Shown here: positions 6,445 through 7,577 of the stretch, piece by piece | Layout: each line of letters starts with the position of its first letter | Position numbering within the stretch: the stretch's first letter is position 1 | The notes under the pieces: model-generated | Databases searched by the model: none | The model's input: only the letters and a program-made list of their open reading frames with translations | Told to the model about the DNA's origin: nothing | Origin: Paracoccaceae bacterium | GTDB lineage: Bacteria; Pseudomonadota; Alphaproteobacteria; Rhodobacterales; Rhodobacteraceae | Assembly: GCA_003250135.1 (NCBI GenBank) | Contig: QKHF01000301.1 | Span: forward strand, 1 to 7,577 | Direction: 5' to 3' | Length of the DNA: 7,577 nucleotides | Program-made: the position numbers and the translations under genes

Positions 6445-7577
6445 ATCCTCCGAATTCGGCAATGTTTTCATGTCCCCGGCGACTCGTCCGCGCCGCGCCT
6501 GCGCCGCCCTTTTCACCGCGCCGACGAGGTCGCGAAGAGCGAACGGTTTGGCGATGAACACGTCGCCGTCCACGATCCGCCCTTCGCCGCGAAATATCTC
6601 CTCCGCATAGCCCGACATGAAGACCACCCCCATCGCCGGACGATGGGACCGCGCAGCGTCCACCAGCGTCGGGCCGTCGATGTCCGGCATCACCACGTCC
6701 GAGACGATCACGTCGACCTCGTTCGCGGAGTCCTGCAGATGCTCCAGCGCCTCATGGGGCGTCTCCGCCTCGGTCACGCGATAACCGCGCTGACGCAGCG
6801 CGCGCGCCGCCAGCATGCGCACGGCCTCCTCATCCTCGACGATCAGCACAGCCGCGTCGCCGGTCAGGTCCACCTGCTGCTTCGTCTCCGGTTCCGCGTG
6901 TTCAACGCGGCCGGCGTATCGCGGCAACAGGATGCGGAACGTCGCGCCTTCGCCAAGTTCGCTGTCGCAGAAGATAAAGCCCCCCGTCTGCTTGACCACG
7001 CCATAGACGGTTGAGAGCCCCAGTCCGGTCCCCTCGCCCACCGGCTTTGTGGTGAAGAAAGGCTCGAACAGGTGCCGTAGATCGTCCTCGGCGATGCCGA
7101 GGCCCTGATCCGAAACCTCGACCTCCACATAGTCGCCCGGCGCCACGGTCGCGCCGTCTCGCAGGATCGGCTCCGCCACACGGCGATTGCCGGTGTGGAT
7201 CAGAACCTCGCCGCCGTCCGGCATCGCGTCGCGCGCGTTGACGACGAGATTGACGATGGTCTGCTCCATCTGACCCGGGTCTGCATTGACAGGCCAGAGC
7301 CCCGCGTCGCATTCCAGTTGCAGGCGCACCCGCTCTCCCACCAGTCGCTCCAGCATCCGCGACAGGTCGCGCACTGTCTCGCCCAGATCGATCGCCTTGG
7401 GGCGCAGCATCTGCTGGCGGGAGAATGCGAGCAGCTTGCGCACCATCTCGGACGCGCGCAGACCGGTCTTGTGGATCTCGGCCAGCGCGGCGTAGTCGGG
7501 ATCGGCGACCTCTCGCGCCTGAAGCAGCATCTCCGCATGGCCGTTAATGACGGTCAGCAAGTTGTTGAAATCATGCG
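6433..7577 (-). CDS. cckA: CckA-type hybrid sensor histidine kinase, N-terminal part outside window
   Basis: In alphaproteobacteria CckA is a membrane-bound bifunctional kinase/phosphatase that feeds phosphate through ChpT to CtrA and CpdR, controlling cell-cycle, motility or gene-transfer genes. The window has the C-terminal 380 residues, entering the frame at the phosphohistidine box (HDFNNLLTVINGH, phospho-His is fragment residue 1). It continues through the dimerisation helices (KLLAFSRQQ), the ATPase domain with N box NLVVNARDA (109-117), G1 DQGLGI (156-161), F box FEPFFTT (170-176) and G2 GTGLGLS (182-188), and the CckA-typical VYGVVKQTGGFIF. A receiver domain starts near 242, with acidic D248, phosphoacceptor D293 in SDVVMPDIDG, S321 and K343 in AKPF. 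After the receiver is a short tail of about 20 residues ending EDVPV. The sensor and membrane segments lie beyond the window. The missing sensor region leaves a small chance that this is a CckA paralogue. No terminator is visible after the stop. Confidence 0.9.
   Translation of the reverse strand, partial: HDFNNLLTVINGHAEMLLQAREVADPDYAALAEIHKTGLRASEMVRKLLAFSRQQMLRPKAIDLGETVRDLSRMLERLVGERVRLQLECDAGLWPVNADPGQMEQTIVNLVVNARDAMPDGGEVLIHTGNRRVAEPILRDGATVAPGDYVEVEVSDQGLGIAEDDLRHLFEPFFTTKPVGEGTGLGLSTVYGVVKQTGGFIFCDSELGEGATFRILLPRYAGRVEHAEPETKQQVDLTGDAAVLIVEDEEAVRMLAARALRQRGYRVTEAETPHEALEHLQDSANEVDVIVSDVVMPDIDGPTLVDAARSHRPAMGVVFMSGYAEEIFRGEGRIVDGDVFIAKPFALRDLVGAVKRAAQARRGRVAGDMKTLPNSEDVPV

Noticed and set aside
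7558..7560. TTG as a possible start of a short histidine kinase
   Set aside because: The frame continues upstream to the window edge and encodes the phosphohistidine box HDFNN just before it, so the TTG is an internal Leu codon of a larger kinase.

Overview
The window is a GC-rich chromosomal segment from an alphaproteobacterium, probably near Rhodobacterales or Caulobacterales; I cannot go lower than class with confidence. Three things support this: a CckA-type hybrid histidine kinase with the HDFNN phosphoacceptor box and a C-terminal receiver, a eukaryote-like NADP isocitrate dehydrogenase, and two copies of the alphaproteobacterial LexA operator (GAAC-N7-GAAC) in front of recA. No insertion sequence, phage gene, tRNA, rRNA or CRISPR array was seen.

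Layout, left to right. The + strand carries icd (1-1182), missing only its first dozen or so codons at the window edge. All other genes are on the minus strand. In transcription order they are cckA (7577 to 6433, N-terminal part outside the window), recA (6352-5282), alaS (5127-2446) and a six-transmembrane potassium-type channel with a cyclic-nucleotide-binding domain (2394-1189). The channel converges on icd with six bases between the stop codons. The largest gaps are the 154 bases between recA and alaS and the 80 bases between cckA and recA. Both hold regulatory sequence. No stretch over 300 bases lacks a gene.

Functionally this is mostly housekeeping: TCA cycle (icd), alanyl-tRNA synthesis and proofreading (alaS), homologous recombination and SOS induction (recA), and cell-cycle phosphorelay (cckA). 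The accessory element is the channel, which combines a full Kv-style voltage sensor with a cyclic-nucleotide-binding module. The 51-base gap behind alaS suggests possible co-transcription.

The most interesting signal is in the cckA-recA junction. Two LexA boxes face each other in mirror-image arrangement on either side of the recA -35 hexamer. One covers the spacer and -10. The other is built into the last three sense codons and stop codon of cckA. I found no convincing wholly new system here.
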